Counted from the first letter of the stretch, positions 25,516 to 34,207 are shown. The stretch is DNA of 35,265 bases from Allomuricauda sp. (GCA_017795045.1 CP051244.1:2271659-2306923); one strand, 5' to 3'. The notes: generated by a model not told the origin, from the sequence alone. Made by a program: numbers and translations.

Positions 25516-28428
25516 ATGCGATTAAACTACTACTTTCCCTTTCTTTTATTGTTCAGTGTGTGCCTAAGCGGTCAAAATGACCCTTTGGTTGTGAAAGATT
25601 CTTTGGCCCAAGCCCATTGGGTGGAAGGGCAATACCAAAAAATGTCCTTGGAAGAACGGGTGGGGCAACTCTTCATGGTGAGCATTGCTTCAAATCAAGA
25701 TAAGGCCGCCACGGATAAAATAACCACATTGGTGAAGGAACAGGGTATTGGCGGGGTCATTTTTTTACCGGGCAGCCCTGTAAAACAGGCAAAACTGACC
25801 AATACGTACCAATCAGAATCTAAAATTCCTCTTTTGATCGGGTTGGATGCTGAATGGGGACTTGCCATGCGGTTGGATTCAACCTATGCCTTTCCTTGGA
25901 ACATGACCTTGGGGGCCATTCAGGATAACAAAACTGTGGAAAAGGTAGGGTATCAGGTAGGAAAACATGCCAAACGCTTGGGGGTGCACATCAACTTTGC
26001 ACCAGACCTGGATGTGAACAACAATCCCAAGAACCCCATTATTGGAAACCGTTCCTTTGGGGAAGACCCCATAAATGTGGGTGAGAAGGGTGTGGCCTTT
26101 GCAAAAGGCATGGAAGCTGCTGGGGTTCTTTCATGCGGAAAACACTTTCCTGGTCATGGGGATACAGCTACGGATTCCCACAAGGCATTGCCCATTATCG
26201 CTTCAAATAGGGAACGACTGGATTCCATTGAACTTTATCCGTTCAATAAGGCCATCAATAATGGTCTGAGTTCGGTGATGATTGCTCATTTGGCAGTTCC
26301 AAGCTTGGAAGAAAGGGAGGGCTTTCCTTCCTCACTCTCCAAAAGTATTGTGGTAGATCTGCTTCAAAATGAAATGGGTTTCAAGGGATTGGTCTTTACC
26401 GATGCCCTGAACATGAAGGCCGTTTCTGAGTTCGCACCGGACGGAGAGGTGGAGCTACAAGCGTTTTTGGCTGGAAATGACATGTTGCTGATGCCTGTGG
26501 ATGTGCTGTCGGCCAAGAAAAAACTGATGGAGGCCTACGAAGCCGGGACCATTACCGAAGAACGCCTTTCCCATTCCGTAAAGAAGATTTTGATGGCCAA
26601 ATACAAGGCCGGATTGTCCGATTATAAGCCCATTGCCTTGGAAAACCTTTATGAGGATTTAAATGGAATCGAGAACGATGTACTTTATGAAGAGGCCATT
26701 GAGGGCGCCATTACCGTAGCCAAAAATAATTTCTCCTTGATGCCCATCAAAAAATTGGAGAACAAAAAAATAGCCTATGTCCATTTTGGGGATGATGAGG
26801 GAGCACCTTTTTTGGATGCACTGAACCAATATTTCAAGGTTACAGCCATCAAGGCAAAGGACATCGCCGGATATCGTAAAGAGTTGACCAATTACAATTT
26901 GGTGATTATAGGGTTCCACAAAAGCAATGCAAGCCCTTGGAAAGGGTATAAATTCTCCAAGAATGAGATTTTTTGGCTGGAGGAAATATCGCGTTTGCGT
27001 ACCAGCAATACCATTTTGACCCTTTTTGCCAAACCCTATGCCCTGTTGGATGTATTGAACTTTGATGCAATGGATGGTGTGGTGGTAGCCTATCAGAACA
27101 GTAAAATTGCCCAAGAAAAAGCTGCGGAGGTCATTTTTGGTGCCATTGGCGCCGATGGTAAACTCCCGGTTTCCGCGCATCCAGAGTTTCCGGTAAACAC
27201 CGGGGAGAAACTGAAATCCTTGAAGCGTTTAGGCTATAGCATCCCGGAACGGGTAGGGTTGAGTTCCACAGGACTTGCCGAGGTGGACAGTTTGGTGCAT
27301 TCCGGTCTGGATTCCCTAATGTTTCCCGGGGCACAGGTTTTGGTGGCGAGAAAAGGTAAGGTGGTCTATAACAAAAGCTTTGGAAAACCTACTTATGATT
27401 CCACAAGACACGTGAATACCAACTCCATTTATGATTTGGCGTCGCTGACCAAAATATTGTCTACCCTGCCCTTGATCATGAAAATGGAGGAAGAGGGAAA
27501 GATTGCCCTAAACAATACCTTTCAAGAGTTGGTGCCGGAATATGGGGATACTGAACTAAAGGATGTAACCGTGCTCAAGGCGTTGTCCCATTACGGTCGC
27601 CTTCCGGCTTGGATCGCTTTTTATCTGGACACGCTTACCAAGGAAAGAAAACCGTCCGATGAATTTTATAGAAAGTCACCCACAGAAGGGTATTCCTATC
27701 AGGTAGCCGATCATTTGTATCTCACTAATGCCTATAAAGATTCTATCTACGATAGAATAGGAAGGCAGAGTTTGAAATCCAATCGCTACAGATATAGTGA
27801 TGTGGGCTATTATGTTTTTAAGAAATACATTGAGGACACTTATGGTAAGCCTATTGATGAGCTTATCAGTGAGTTTCTCTATACGCCTTTGGGACTGCAG
27901 CATACGGCGTTTAATCCCTTGCATAAGTTTCCCAAAGATGAAATAGTCCCTTCCGAAGAGGATGATTACTACAGGTACCAGACCATTCAGGGATATGTCC
28001 ACGATATGGGAGCGGCCATGCAGGGCGGAGTAGGGGGGCATGCCGGACTGTTCAGTACGGCCAGTGATGTGGCCAAGATCATGCAGATGTACCTGCAGGG
28101 CGGATATTACGGAGGGGTTCGTTTTTTTAATGATAGGACCGTGAAAAAATTCAATACCTGTTATTTCTGCAATAAAAATGTACGACGCGGGGTGGGATTT
28201 GATAAACCCCAATTGGAAGAGAGTGGGCCAACCTGTGGTTGCGTATCCCATAAGAGTTTTGGACATAGTGGCTTTACGGGAACGTATACTTGGGCAGACC
28301 CCGATGCAGAGCTGGTCTATGTGTTCTTGTCCAACCGAACCTACCCATCGGCCACCAATACCTTGTTGATCAAGTCTGGTCTTAGGACGAGGATACAACA
28401 AGCTATTTATGATTCTATTATAAATTAA
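25516..28428 (+). CDS. Glycoside hydrolase family 3 (NagZ-like) fused to a serine hydrolase (beta-lactamase fold)
   Basis: A 970-residue exported two-enzyme protein with a signal peptide ending CLSGQ. Residues about 35-370 form a GH3 beta-N-acetylglucosaminidase: KHFPGHGDTATDSH holds the Asp220-His222 acid/base dyad typical of NagZ, and Asp296 in FTDALNM is the nucleophile. A GH3 C-terminal-like domain follows to about 570. Residues about 590-960 are a class C beta-lactamase/DD-peptidase-like domain with SxxK at Ser643-Lys646 (SLTK), YSD in place of YxN, and HSGFTG near the end. Both halves act on peptidoglycan in family context, so coupled muropeptide cleavage is likely. bshA follows 29 bp later. 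Confidence 0.92.
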   Translation: MRLNYYFPFLLLFSVCLSGQNDPLVVKDSLAQAHWVEGQYQKMSLEERVGQLFMVSIASNQDKAATDKITTLVKEQGIGGVIFLPGSPVKQAKLTNTYQSESKIPLLIGLDAEWGLAMRLDSTYAFPWNMTLGAIQDNKTVEKVGYQVGKHAKRLGVHINFAPDLDVNNNPKNPIIGNRSFGEDPINVGEKGVAFAKGMEAAGVLSCGKHFPGHGDTATDSHKALPIIASNRERLDSIELYPFNKAINNGLSSVMIAHLAVPSLEEREGFPSSLSKSIVVDLLQNEMGFKGLVFTDALNMKAVSEFAPDGEVELQAFLAGNDMLLMPVDVLSAKKKLMEAYEAGTITEERLSHSVKKILMAKYKAGLSDYKPIALENLYEDLNGIENDVLYEEAIEGAITVAKNNFSLMPIKKLENKKIAYVHFGDDEGAPFLDALNQYFKVTAIKAKDIAGYRKELTNYNLVIIGFHKSNASPWKGYKFSKNEIFWLEEISRLRTSNTILTLFAKPYALLDVLNFDAMDGVVVAYQNSKIAQEKAAEVIFGAIGADGKLPVSAHPEFPVNTGEKLKSLKRLGYSIPERVGLSSTGLAEVDSLVHSGLDSLMFPGAQVLVARKGKVVYNKSFGKPTYDSTRHVNTNSIYDLASLTKILSTLPLIMKMEEEGKIALNNTFQELVPEYGDTELKDVTVLKALSHYGRLPAWIAFYLDTLTKERKPSDEFYRKSPTEGYSYQVADHLYLTNAYKDSIYDRIGRQSLKSNRYRYSDVGYYVFKKYIEDTYGKPIDELISEFLYTPLGLQHTAFNPLHKFPKDEIVPSEEDDYYRYQTIQGYVHDMGAAMQGGVGGHAGLFSTASDVAKIMQMYLQGGYYGGVRFFNDRTVKKFNTCYFCNKNVRRGVGFDKPQLEESGPTCGCVSHKSFGHSGFTGTYTWADPDAELVYVFLSNRTYPSATNTLLIKSGLRTRIQQAIYDSIIN

Positions 28429-28444
28429 GAAGCAAATATTACCG

Positions 28445-28452
28445 TAGCTTTG
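28445..28452 (+). promoter_or_regulatory. Putative -7 element (TAGCTTTG) for bshA
   Basis: TAGCTTTG matches TAnnTTTG but ends only 5 nt before the bshA ATG. If used, transcription would begin at or next to the start codon, giving a leaderless or nearly leaderless message. The same eight bases recur before the OmpA-family gene. Confidence 0.35.
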
Positions 28453-28457
28453 TTTTC

Positions 28458-29600
28458 ATGAAAATTGCAATTGTTTGTTATCCCACTTTTGGGGGAAGTG
28501 GTGTTGTTGCCACCGAATTGGGAATAGCCTTGGCGGAAAGAGGGCATGAAGTGCACTTTATTACCTATAAACAACCGGTTCGATTGGGACTTTTAGGGAA
28601 CAACATCCATTTTCACGAGGTCCATGTTCCCGAGTATCCCCTGTTTCATTATCAACCCTATGAGCTGGCATTGTCCAGTAAGTTGGTGGATACCATAAAA
28701 TTGTATGAGATCGAGTTGCTGCACGTGCATTATGCCATTCCTCACGCCTATGCGGGCTATATGGCCAAGAAGATGCTTCAGGAGTATGGGATTTTTATTC
28801 CTATGATCACAACCTTGCACGGAACCGATATCACTTTGGTGGGCAAACACCCATTCTATAAGCCCGCTGTTACCTTCAGTATCAATAAATCCGATGTGGT
28901 CACCTCCGTTTCCGAGGCCTTGAAAAAAAGTACGTTGGATCTTTTTGAGATTGAAAGAGATATTGAGGTGATTCCCAACTTTATAGAAAAAACCAAGTAC
29001 AGTACGGAATATACCGATTGCCAACGTTCTTTGATGGCCAAGGACAATGAGCGTATCATAACCCATATCAGTAACTTTAGAAAGGTAAAGCGCATTCCTG
29101 ACGTTATTCGGGTGTTCCATCGTATTCAAAAGGAAATTCCTTCAAAATTGATTATGGTGGGAGAGGGGCCCGAAAAGGAAAGTGCTGAGCAGATGTGTGA
29201 TGATTTAGGCCTGAAGGATAAAGTGTTGTTCTTGGGCAATAGTACTGAAATTGATAGGATTCTCTGTTTTTCAGATCTCTTCCTGTTACCCTCGGAAACG
29301 GAAAGTTTTGGTTTGGCCGCCTTGGAAGCCATGATCAACAAGGTTGCGGTGGTTTCCAGTAATACGGGAGGTATTCCAGAAGTGAACATTGATGGAGTTT
29401 CGGGCTTCTTGTCCAATGTGGGTGATGTGGATGATATGGCCTCCAAGGCCCTACAGATCTTGAGGGACGACCAAACTTTGGAAAAATTCAAACAAAACGC
29501 ATACAACGTAGCTTCCAAGTTTGATATTATCAATATTTTGCCCCTGTATGAAGAAATCTACGAGAAAGCCTATAATTCCAGGTTCAAGAATACCGTTTAA
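28458..29600 (+). CDS. bshA: N-acetyl-alpha-D-glucosaminyl L-malate synthase BshA
   Basis: A 380-residue GT-B glycosyltransferase (family GT4) that joins UDP-GlcNAc and L-malate in the first step of bacillithiol synthesis. The N-terminus KIAIVCYPTFGGSGVVATELG is the BshA signature, followed by HVHYAIPHAYAGYMA, TTLHGTDITLVG and the GT4 donor-site ETESFGLAALEAM. Length is typical. The later pathway enzymes BshB and BshC are not in the window. A PrcB_C-like gene starts 3 bp after the stop and is probably co-transcribed. Confidence 0.95.
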   Translation: MKIAIVCYPTFGGSGVVATELGIALAERGHEVHFITYKQPVRLGLLGNNIHFHEVHVPEYPLFHYQPYELALSSKLVDTIKLYEIELLHVHYAIPHAYAGYMAKKMLQEYGIFIPMITTLHGTDITLVGKHPFYKPAVTFSINKSDVVTSVSEALKKSTLDLFEIERDIEVIPNFIEKTKYSTEYTDCQRSLMAKDNERIITHISNFRKVKRIPDVIRVFHRIQKEIPSKLIMVGEGPEKESAEQMCDDLGLKDKVLFLGNSTEIDRILCFSDLFLLPSETESFGLAALEAMINKVAVVSSNTGGIPEVNIDGVSGFLSNVGDVDDMASKALQILRDDQTLEKFKQNAYNVASKFDIINILPLYEEIYEKAYNSRFKNTV

Positions 29601-29603
29601 TAT

Positions 29604-30050
29604 ATGAAATATGCCTTGTCTTTGCTGATGTTGATTGGGTTGCTTTCCTGTAAGGCGCAGTCCCTATATGGGGAAAAAATGGAAGATTTGGTTTTGGTGG
29701 CGCATGATGGATACAGTGGTATTTCTGAGTATGAGACCATGGTTATACAGGATACCAAGTCGTTGAACAAATTCTATGCACAGATCAACAAGACCAGAAA
29801 GCCTGGTCTTCCTGTTCCAAGTATTGATTTTTCAACCGAAACGGTTTTGGTCGTCTGCTTGGGAGAACTTCAAGGAGAAAAGGAACCAATGCTATCAAGA
29901 ATTCAGCAGACCGAAGACGAACTATTGGTAGCGATAGAACTATCCAATCCGGCAAAAGAAGAAGGATTCCAAGCTGTTTCGCACCCTTTTTATTTGTATA
30001 AAATGCCACGTACCCCAAAGGAAATCCATTTTCAAAAGGTAGGGTGGTAA
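29604..30050 (+). CDS. Small lipoprotein with PrcB_C-like domain
   Basis: A 148-residue putative lipoprotein with signal LIGLLSC (Cys16). The body resembles the PrcB C-terminal domain: TETVLVVCLGELQG in the middle and HPFYLYKMPRTPKEIHF at the end. PrcB in Treponema belongs to a protease complex, but isolated domains of this type in Bacteroidota have no known function. The match is by pattern and moderate. It lies 3 bp after bshA, so it may be co-expressed without sharing the pathway. Confidence 0.68.
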   Translation: MKYALSLLMLIGLLSCKAQSLYGEKMEDLVLVAHDGYSGISEYETMVIQDTKSLNKFYAQINKTRKPGLPVPSIDFSTETVLVVCLGELQGEKEPMLSRIQQTEDELLVAIELSNPAKEEGFQAVSHPFYLYKMPRTPKEIHFQKVGW

Positions 30051-30067
30051 ACCCAAAATAACTTTCC

Positions 30068-30092
30068 TTTTTTTGCGTCTCATCGAAAATTA
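30068..30092 (+). promoter_or_regulatory. Conserved upstream motif, copy A (TTGCGTCTCATCGAAAATT)
   Basis: Seven T followed by GCGTCTCATCGAAAATTA, about 95 nt upstream of the OmpA-family ATG. It matches copy B (34103-34127) at all but a few positions and shares a core with the inverted copy C (25456-25474). Three bases after it lies the inverted repeat GCACTT-GA-AAGTGC (30095-30108). Its function is unknown; it may be an operator or activator site. Confidence 0.4.
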
Positions 30093-30135
30093 AAGCACTT
30101 GAAAGTGCAAACTTCTCCTTTTTGGCATGTTGGCC

Positions 30136-30143
30136 TAGCTTTG
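30136..30143 (+). promoter_or_regulatory. Putative -7 element (TAGCTTTG) for the OmpA-family gene
   Basis: TAGCTTTG matches TAnnTTTG and ends 26 nt before the ATG at 30170, a usual spacing in this window. No clear -33 element was found. Confidence 0.5.
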
Positions 30144-30169
30144 TTATCAATAACCTCAAATCTTACATA

Positions 30170-31342
30170 ATGAATATTTCAAGATTGGCCTGTGTGGCTT
30201 TGGCATGTATTTTAACCACATCTACTTTTTCCCAAGAACCAGAATTGGAGCTGACCAAGAAAGATAGCATTGTAAACAGCTATTGGCTTGTTTCTTTGGG
30301 AACCAACATAGTGGATGATTCCGGACATGAGTTTAGCAGACTTTTTGATATGGAAGATGCCTGGAACATGGTACCTTACCCCTCCAGAATTAGTGTTGGC
30401 CGCTATTTTAAGAATGGATTGGGATTGGAAGCCATTGGTAGCTATAACCAATACAAGGAAGGAAAGACCATTGATAAAGTGGTCAATCCTGAGGACAAAG
30501 ATTACTTTGGAATTGATTTTAGGGTAAGCTATGACCTAAATATGATTTTGGGGGAAACCGGATTTTTTGACCCATATATTGGTATTGGTGCCGGTTACAC
30601 TGACGCGAATAATCAAGGTAGGGGAACTTACAACGCCGTGGCGGGATTTAGGACATGGTTCTCTGACCATTGGGGGTTGGATTTCAATACTACGGGAAAA
30701 TGGGCAATGAGTACGGATAATGCCACAAATCACATTCAACACGCATTGGGTGTTGCCTACAGGTTTGATGTGGAAAAAGGACTTTCCAGAAAAGGACAGG
30801 AAAAATTGGCCTTGTTGGAAGAAATGGAAAAAGAGCAACAAAGGGTTCAGGATTCCATAGCAAAAGCAGAAGAAGCCCGCTTGTTGGCGGAACGTTTACA
30901 AAGGGAAAAGGAAGCTGCCGAATTGGCCGCTGCCGAGAAAGCCAAAAAAGAGGCCGAGGAAGCAAGACGAGCTACCCTTCAGAACAAAATCAATCAATTG
31001 GGCAATGTGTACTTTAGATTGAATTCATCTTACCTCACCTCAAAGGACAAGGAATTGTTGGATGAGCTTGTGGCCATTATGGAAAGTGAACCTAAACTGA
31101 CCATTAAGATTGCTGCACATACAGATTCCAGAGGTACACACCAATACAATCAGTGGCTGTCCGAGAGAAGGGCTGAACGTACGGTTGAGTATGTGATTTC
31201 CAAGGGAATATCTCAAGATCGTATACGGCATGAAGCTTTTGGAGAGACACAATTGGTGAACGATTGTGCGGATGGGGTACGTTGTACAGAGGAACAGCAC
31301 TCCAAAAACAGAAGGTCGGAATTCAAGATAATAAACCTGTAG
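30170..31342 (+). CDS. OmpA family outer-membrane protein
   Basis: A 390-residue protein with a signal peptide ending TFSQ. The start at 30170 fits this signal; the longer frame from 30122 does not. Residues about 30-205 form a small outer-membrane beta-barrel (GRYFKNGLGLEAIGSYNQY, FDPYIGIGAGYTD, HALGVAYRF). A charged Glu/Ala/Lys-rich coiled coil (about 215-285) links to an OmpA C-terminal peptidoglycan-binding domain with VYFRLNSSYLT, IAAHTDSRGTHQYN and LSERRAERTVEYV, the last two carrying the Asp and Arg that hold diaminopimelate. It anchors the outer membrane to the wall. It ends at a strong bidirectional terminator. Confidence 0.93.
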   Translation: MNISRLACVALACILTTSTFSQEPELELTKKDSIVNSYWLVSLGTNIVDDSGHEFSRLFDMEDAWNMVPYPSRISVGRYFKNGLGLEAIGSYNQYKEGKTIDKVVNPEDKDYFGIDFRVSYDLNMILGETGFFDPYIGIGAGYTDANNQGRGTYNAVAGFRTWFSDHWGLDFNTTGKWAMSTDNATNHIQHALGVAYRFDVEKGLSRKGQEKLALLEEMEKEQQRVQDSIAKAEEARLLAERLQREKEAAELAAAEKAKKEAEEARRATLQNKINQLGNVYFRLNSSYLTSKDKELLDELVAIMESEPKLTIKIAAHTDSRGTHQYNQWLSERRAERTVEYVISKGISQDRIRHEAFGETQLVNDCADGVRCTEEQHSKNRRSEFKIINL

Positions 31343-31355
31343 ATAGGGTTGACAT

Positions 31356-31386
31356 AAAAAAAGCCGAGCTAATGCTCGGCTTTTTT
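31356..31386. terminator. Bidirectional intrinsic terminator
   Basis: A GCCGAGC stem (31363-31369) pairs with GCTCGGC (31374-31380) around loop TAAT, flanked by seven A before and six T after. It can end both the OmpA-family transcript and the convergent ATP-grasp operon. Confidence 0.88.
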
Positions 31387-31413
31387 ATTTTGTTTAGAGA
31401 TAAGCTATGCTTA

Positions 31414-32439
31414 TTACCAATTTTTGATCGGGATAAGTCTGTCACATTTAGAGAACATCAATCCTTCTTTAAAGTTGTTGAACCGGTCCACAGAGTCGTC
31501 CCCATTGAGCCAAGCAAGATAAATGGCAGGAGTGTTTATTCCAGCTTCGTGTGAAAAGGGATATCCTCCACCAAATCTTGGGTTCATCTCCAAATAATAC
31601 ACCTTTCCATTACTTACAAAAAAGTCGCAGTCCATGTTTCCAATATGCTTGGTCTTTTCAGCAATGGTTTGTGCTATTTTAGAGAACTCCTTGTTTATTA
31701 CAGATAATGCTTTATCCGTTTCACCAGACCTCATACCCATTTTTTTTCGGATGAATGAGCCATAATGATTTCCTTGAAAATCGTTTAGGATGTCTATTCC
31801 ATATTCGTCCCCATTTATTTTTTCTTGGATAAGGATACTTTTTTCAATATCGTCCGCACTGGCATCCTTAAGAATGGATTTTTTGATTTTGATACGTTGC
31901 AATTCATAGGCCAATGCAAGTTCTTCTTCATTTTCAACCACATCAATGGCTATGGAGGCGCTTCCCCATCTGGGTTTAATGACAAGGGGGTATTCCAACT
32001 CACCATTTTCCAATGCTTTTTGGGCATCAAAAAGGGTCAGATACGTCTTGGGGGTATCTACCCCAACTTCCTTGAAAAAGTTGAACGTTTTCCATTTGTC
32101 AAAGGCAATGTCAATTACATTGGGGGCAGATATAATTACCTTGGCCCCAAGACTTTCAAGTTCTTCCTTGTGTTTGGCCAAAATGGGCAGCTCCAAATCA
32201 TTGAGTGAAATGATCGCATTGATTTCATGTGTTTTTATGAGCTCCTTTAATTTTCCGATATATTCTTTATCATAGATGGAAGGGACCTCCAAAGCTACAT
32301 CGGCATCAACTAACGCCGGTGCCGACAATTGATTGTCAGCCGCCAATATGAGTCCATTGCCCTGTAAGGCCTGTTTAAAATAGTTGATCAAATAGTTTCT
32401 GCGGCCCGCACAGGTAAATAGGATGTGGTTTGGTTTCAT
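31414..32439 (-). CDS. ATP-grasp enzyme (CarB-like carboxylate-amine/thiol ligase)
   Basis: A 341-residue cytosolic ligase. It has an N-terminal Rossmann-like preATP-grasp region (HILFTCAGRRNYLINYF), the ATP-grasp lid and phosphate segment PLVIKPRWGSASIAI, and the magnesium site YYLEMNPRFGGGYPFSHEAG. Such enzymes activate a carboxylate as acyl phosphate and couple it to an amine. Relatives annotated as carbamoyl-phosphate-synthase-like occur in exopolysaccharide and modified-sugar clusters. It follows the CapK-like gene by 10 bp, so the two are one operon. The substrates are unknown. Confidence 0.85.
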   Translation of the reverse strand: MKPNHILFTCAGRRNYLINYFKQALQGNGLILAADNQLSAPALVDADVALEVPSIYDKEYIGKLKELIKTHEINAIISLNDLELPILAKHKEELESLGAKVIISAPNVIDIAFDKWKTFNFFKEVGVDTPKTYLTLFDAQKALENGELEYPLVIKPRWGSASIAIDVVENEEELALAYELQRIKIKKSILKDASADDIEKSILIQEKINGDEYGIDILNDFQGNHYGSFIRKKMGMRSGETDKALSVINKEFSKIAQTIAEKTKHIGNMDCDFFVSNGKVYYLEMNPRFGGGYPFSHEAGINTPAIYLAWLNGDDSVDRFNNFKEGLMFSKCDRLIPIKNW

Positions 32440-32449
32440 AAAAGGAATA

Positions 32450-33793
32450 CTAAACGGAAAGGGATTTTTCTCTTGATATATTTTTTTCAGTTAAGAGATT
32501 TCGACTGATTTTTCTTTTTTTCGAATTTAATAGGGGAATTTCATTCACATACTCCATTTTTACCTTGGCATCTTGGCCTACATAGGACTTGAATAAGCTT
32601 AGGAGCTCTTCTTCTCTATTAAAAGAGTCATCCATATTTATTTTGATAGTGTAGGTTGCATTGTCTACCTGTAAAAATTGGATTTGTTTGACCTCTGGAT
32701 ATTTTGGAATGATACTCATGAACTTAAAAGGACTTATCATGGAACCCATGGTATCCAATAGAATATCCGATTTTCTTCCTTCCACTGTTTTCAATACAGG
32801 GAAAGGTTCATCGGGATCGATCGCTATGGCGCCAACATCTCCAGTATCGTACCTGATCATGGGGGTGGCATGGTTGTATAGGTCGGTAATCACAATACGG
32901 CCCAATTCGCCATGTTTCACAGGTCTGTCAGAGTTGAAATCCAATATTTCAAGTATGTAACTGGCCCAATTTATGACAAAATAATTACTGCTGGCGGTCT
33001 GTTGTGCTATGATACCATTTTCAAAGTTTGAATACCTGGAGACCATAGGGGTATCAAAGTAATACCACATTCTACTGCGGACATCATCACTCAGGTTTTC
33101 AGACATTCCTATGATGGACTTGATGTTGCAATGAATTGGTTTTGAATTGATAGCATCTAAATAGTCACATATTTTTTCAAGACCGGAAGGATAGCCCAGC
33201 CATCCCTTTGGGGATTTGTTTTTTTGGAGTTTTGTCAACAAATGCTGAATTTTTTCACCTTCCAAATCCTCTATATTGATCGGGGAAATGTTCTGTATTA
33301 AGGCAGGTATTCTTTTCTTCCTAAGCTCTTTGGTCCATAGTCTTACATAGAGTAATTTGTCACCAATGGTAAATCCAGCTTGCTTCGCAAAATAAATGGT
33401 ATCCGCCGTGTTCCTATTTTTTTTCTCTTGATTCTGATATATCATGAAAGGGACCCCCGTAGAGCCACTGGTGAAAATTTTGTTGACCTTTTTTTCCTTG
33501 GAAGATGTAGTCACCAATCCCCCAAAATGTTCTTTTATAACATTCTTGTTAACAACAGGGAAATCTTGGAGGGAAGTATATGTTTTGCGGTTCTTGTAGA
33601 ATTCGGTTTCATTTACGGCTAGATCCAACAAGTTTTTTAAGGCAGGATTGTTCTTATCCATCAGTAAATCAAATGACCCAAGAGAAAAAGAGGCTTCTAT
33701 GTCTCTTAAGTTTTTTTTGATTTTACCCCCTTTCACCGCATCTAAAATCCAGAACATTTTGTTCCTCGCGAGGTTAAAAAAGTTGTGTTCCAT
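32450..33793 (-). CDS. Phenylacetate-CoA-ligase family / CapK-like adenylating enzyme
   Basis: A 447-residue ANL-superfamily protein. The AMP-binding P-loop FTSGSTG (about 107-113) is intact, a conserved YDTGDVG adenylation motif lies near the middle, and the C-terminal VKMEYVNEIPLLNSKKRKISR carries the Lys expected in the hinge-linked small domain. The CapK/PaaK-like branch occurs in capsule and coenzyme F390 gene sets and activates an unknown carboxylic acid as adenylate. It is the first gene of the two-gene operon with the ATP-grasp enzyme and diverges from the FN3 repeat protein across a 414-bp gap. Confidence 0.85.
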   Translation of the reverse strand: MEHNFFNLARNKMFWILDAVKGGKIKKNLRDIEASFSLGSFDLLMDKNNPALKNLLDLAVNETEFYKNRKTYTSLQDFPVVNKNVIKEHFGGLVTTSSKEKKVNKIFTSGSTGVPFMIYQNQEKKNRNTADTIYFAKQAGFTIGDKLLYVRLWTKELRKKRIPALIQNISPINIEDLEGEKIQHLLTKLQKNKSPKGWLGYPSGLEKICDYLDAINSKPIHCNIKSIIGMSENLSDDVRSRMWYYFDTPMVSRYSNFENGIIAQQTASSNYFVINWASYILEILDFNSDRPVKHGELGRIVITDLYNHATPMIRYDTGDVGAIAIDPDEPFPVLKTVEGRKSDILLDTMGSMISPFKFMSIIPKYPEVKQIQFLQVDNATYTIKINMDDSFNREEELLSLFKSYVGQDAKVKMEYVNEIPLLNSKKRKISRNLLTEKNISREKSLSV

Positions 33794-34102
33794 TTTTAAT
33801 AGAGGTTAAGACAAATTTTTAAAAAATAGGGCGGATAACTAAAGGTTCAACTAGGTCGTACCTTTAATTTGAAACCAAATTACGCTAAATGTCACAAATA
33901 CTCTTAAAGAATACATTATATTTTAAGTTAAACGCTCCCAAATGGTTCAAAAATAATAGCTGATACACTCATGCCCCGAGGGCTATTGGGAATCAGGTTT
34001 GGCCCGAACGTATATGGTAATAACGAACAAAGTTGGGTATGAAGTATGTATTGCTATATTACCCAATCTTCATAGAGGGGCAATTATGTGGTACTCAAAG
34101 TG

Positions 34103-34127
34103 TTTTTTTGCGTTTCATCGATAATTT
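34103..34127 (+). promoter_or_regulatory. Conserved upstream motif, copy B (TTGCGTTTCATCGATAATT)
   Basis: Seven T followed by GCGTTTCATCGATAATTT, 98 nt upstream of the FN3-repeat gene ATG when measured from the first G. It matches copy A before the OmpA-family gene in sequence and nearly in distance from the start codon. Function unknown. Confidence 0.4.
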
Positions 34128-34161
34128 TTAGGTCCAGGTCCCCTTTTTCTATAACACACTA

Positions 34162-34169
34162 TATTTTTG
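34162..34169 (+). promoter_or_regulatory. Putative -7 element (TATTTTTG) for the FN3-repeat gene
   Basis: TATTTTTG matches TAnnTTTG and ends 38 nt before the ATG at 34208. No exact -33 element was identified. Confidence 0.4.
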
Positions 34170-34207
34170 TAATGTTCCCTTGTTCGTATAAAAACACCGC
34201 CAAGAAA

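Larger units (their letters stand above)
33794..34207. other. 414-bp divergent intergenic region
   Basis: No coding sequence is supported. It holds a possible minus-strand -7 element (TATTTTTG, 33948-33955) far upstream of the CapK-like gene, interleaved inverted repeats (34033-34043 with 34060-34073), motif copy B (34103-34127), and a plus-strand -7 element (34162-34169). The composition is AT-rich. The size and content suggest a regulated divergent control region. Confidence 0.5.
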
